Origin: Brasenia schreberi
Lineage: Eukaryota; Streptophyta; Magnoliopsida; Nymphaeales; Cabombaceae
Reading direction: 5' to 3'
Assembly: GCA_036023115.1 (NCBI GenBank)
Contig: JAYKKT010000064.1
Location: 10,314,001 to 10,378,000, forward strand
Length of the DNA: 64,000 nt
Shown: piece after piece, positions 63,290 through 64,000 of the stretch
Numbering within the stretch: position 1 is the stretch's first letter
How the letters are laid out: the number at the start of each line of letters is the position of its first letter
Translations under genes and position numbers: made by a program
Notes under the pieces: model-generated
Told to the model about the DNA's origin: nothing
Seen by the model: the letters and a program-made list of their open reading frames with translations, nothing else
Databases searched by the model: none

Positions 63290-64000
63290 TCTTGTGCGGT
63301 ATGACCGTAACCCAACTTGCACTTGGGTTAACAGAAGTCGCGGGAAATTTCTCAACATGCCACACGACCAAACCACCCTTCAAAAGTTTAGACGACACGA
63401 ATTCCTACAGACACGAGATGGAATGACCTTCGGGTCAATCAATTTGACACGAAATAATTTGGAGTACATTCAGAATTCACTCTTCGAAAACAGCATAAAA
63501 ATGGCACGAGCACATTTGCTTGCAATTTTGGACACAACACGAAAACCTGATGCTCTCACAACAAAAACATCCCTTGGGTCTCCCCTTATTGAAATTAAAA
63601 AGGAAAGAAAAAGAAGGTTATGTTTAGATTGACCTGTTCATTTCACAAACACAAAATGACTTATCACAAGCACAACCCGCGACACGAAGTCGACGTGGAA
63701 TCTACCTTATATTGAGGTTCACAAGTAAAACGGCAGATTTTGACAGTTTTTGCATTTTAAAAGCCAAAAGGAAAAAAATCATGACCTTTAATTTCGTTTT
63801 TCAATTGTAGCCAGCACAAATTGGTTCATATTTGCAAATATGTAAGATAGCTGTCAACTTTTCAGATAGCAACCACAAATTAATCTACCTTATATTGAGG
63901 TTCCTTGTGCTATTTGATTCTTCACACTAAGCATAATAGTGAAAATGGCATCAAAAGATTGGTTTTTTGTATGAAAATAAGTAGTTTTGAATTAATTGAA
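63290..64000. other. Unassigned right end with a 22-bp direct repeat
   Basis: No gene recognised. A perfect 22-bp direct repeat (core TCTACCTTATATTGAGGTTC) lies at 63699-63720 and 63882-63903, with 161 bp between the copies. Confidence 0.5.

Overview
This looks like nuclear DNA from a flowering plant. Genes are split by many GT-AG introns, the three clear genes encode typical plant proteins, and the space between them is filled with plant-type Copia and Gypsy LTR retrotransposons, RTE-clade LINEs, tRNA-derived SINEs, a hAT DNA transposon, MITE-like elements and long CT/TA/GA/TG microsatellites. I cannot name the species. I see no rRNA or tRNA genes, no CRISPR array, no organellar block and no bacterial-style operon.

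Layout. 1-4.9 kb: a probable solo LTR (732-2999, TSD AACAT) and AT-rich sequence. 4.86-9.34 kb: a Copia element on the minus strand with two LTRs, TSD TAAAT, a primer binding site, broken integrase/RT/RNase H, and no visible gag or protease. 9.3-18.4 kb: AT-rich DNA, a decayed Gypsy relic (about 11.4-13.8 kb) with an internal 142-bp tandem duplication, SINE-like copies and a GC-rich-ended MITE. 18.4-29.0 kb: a clade F-type PP2C phosphatase gene (coding exons 24175-28995) whose long 5'UTR intron holds a complete but dead hAT element (20455-23727). 29.0-33.1 kb: intergenic repeats. 33.1-37.2 kb: cytosolic ribosomal protein uL30/RPL7, with a telo-box/site II promoter. 37.2-55.3 kb: a repeat-rich intergenic region with a MITE, a long compound microsatellite, a second Gypsy relic with both LTRs, several RTE pieces, and an RTE nested in a SINE. 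55.8-62.8 kb: NADPH-cytochrome P450 reductase on the minus strand, 18 coding exons, 706 aa, intact. 62.8-64 kb: its GA-rich promoter region with a perfect G-box, then unassigned sequence.

The three intact genes are unrelated housekeeping or signalling genes: reversible phosphorylation, translation, and electron supply to P450s. They do not form a pathway. The main story is transposon biology. Insertions sit in introns of all three genes, several with target-site duplications readable by eye, and at least one clear nested pair is present. I found no convincing new molecular system. The items most worth checking are the hAT in the PP2C intron (with a stop in its DGW motif), the SINE/RTE nest, the GC-AG intron in PP2C, the gag-less Copia with a basic 12-residue repeat, and the 2.3-kb solo LTR candidate.
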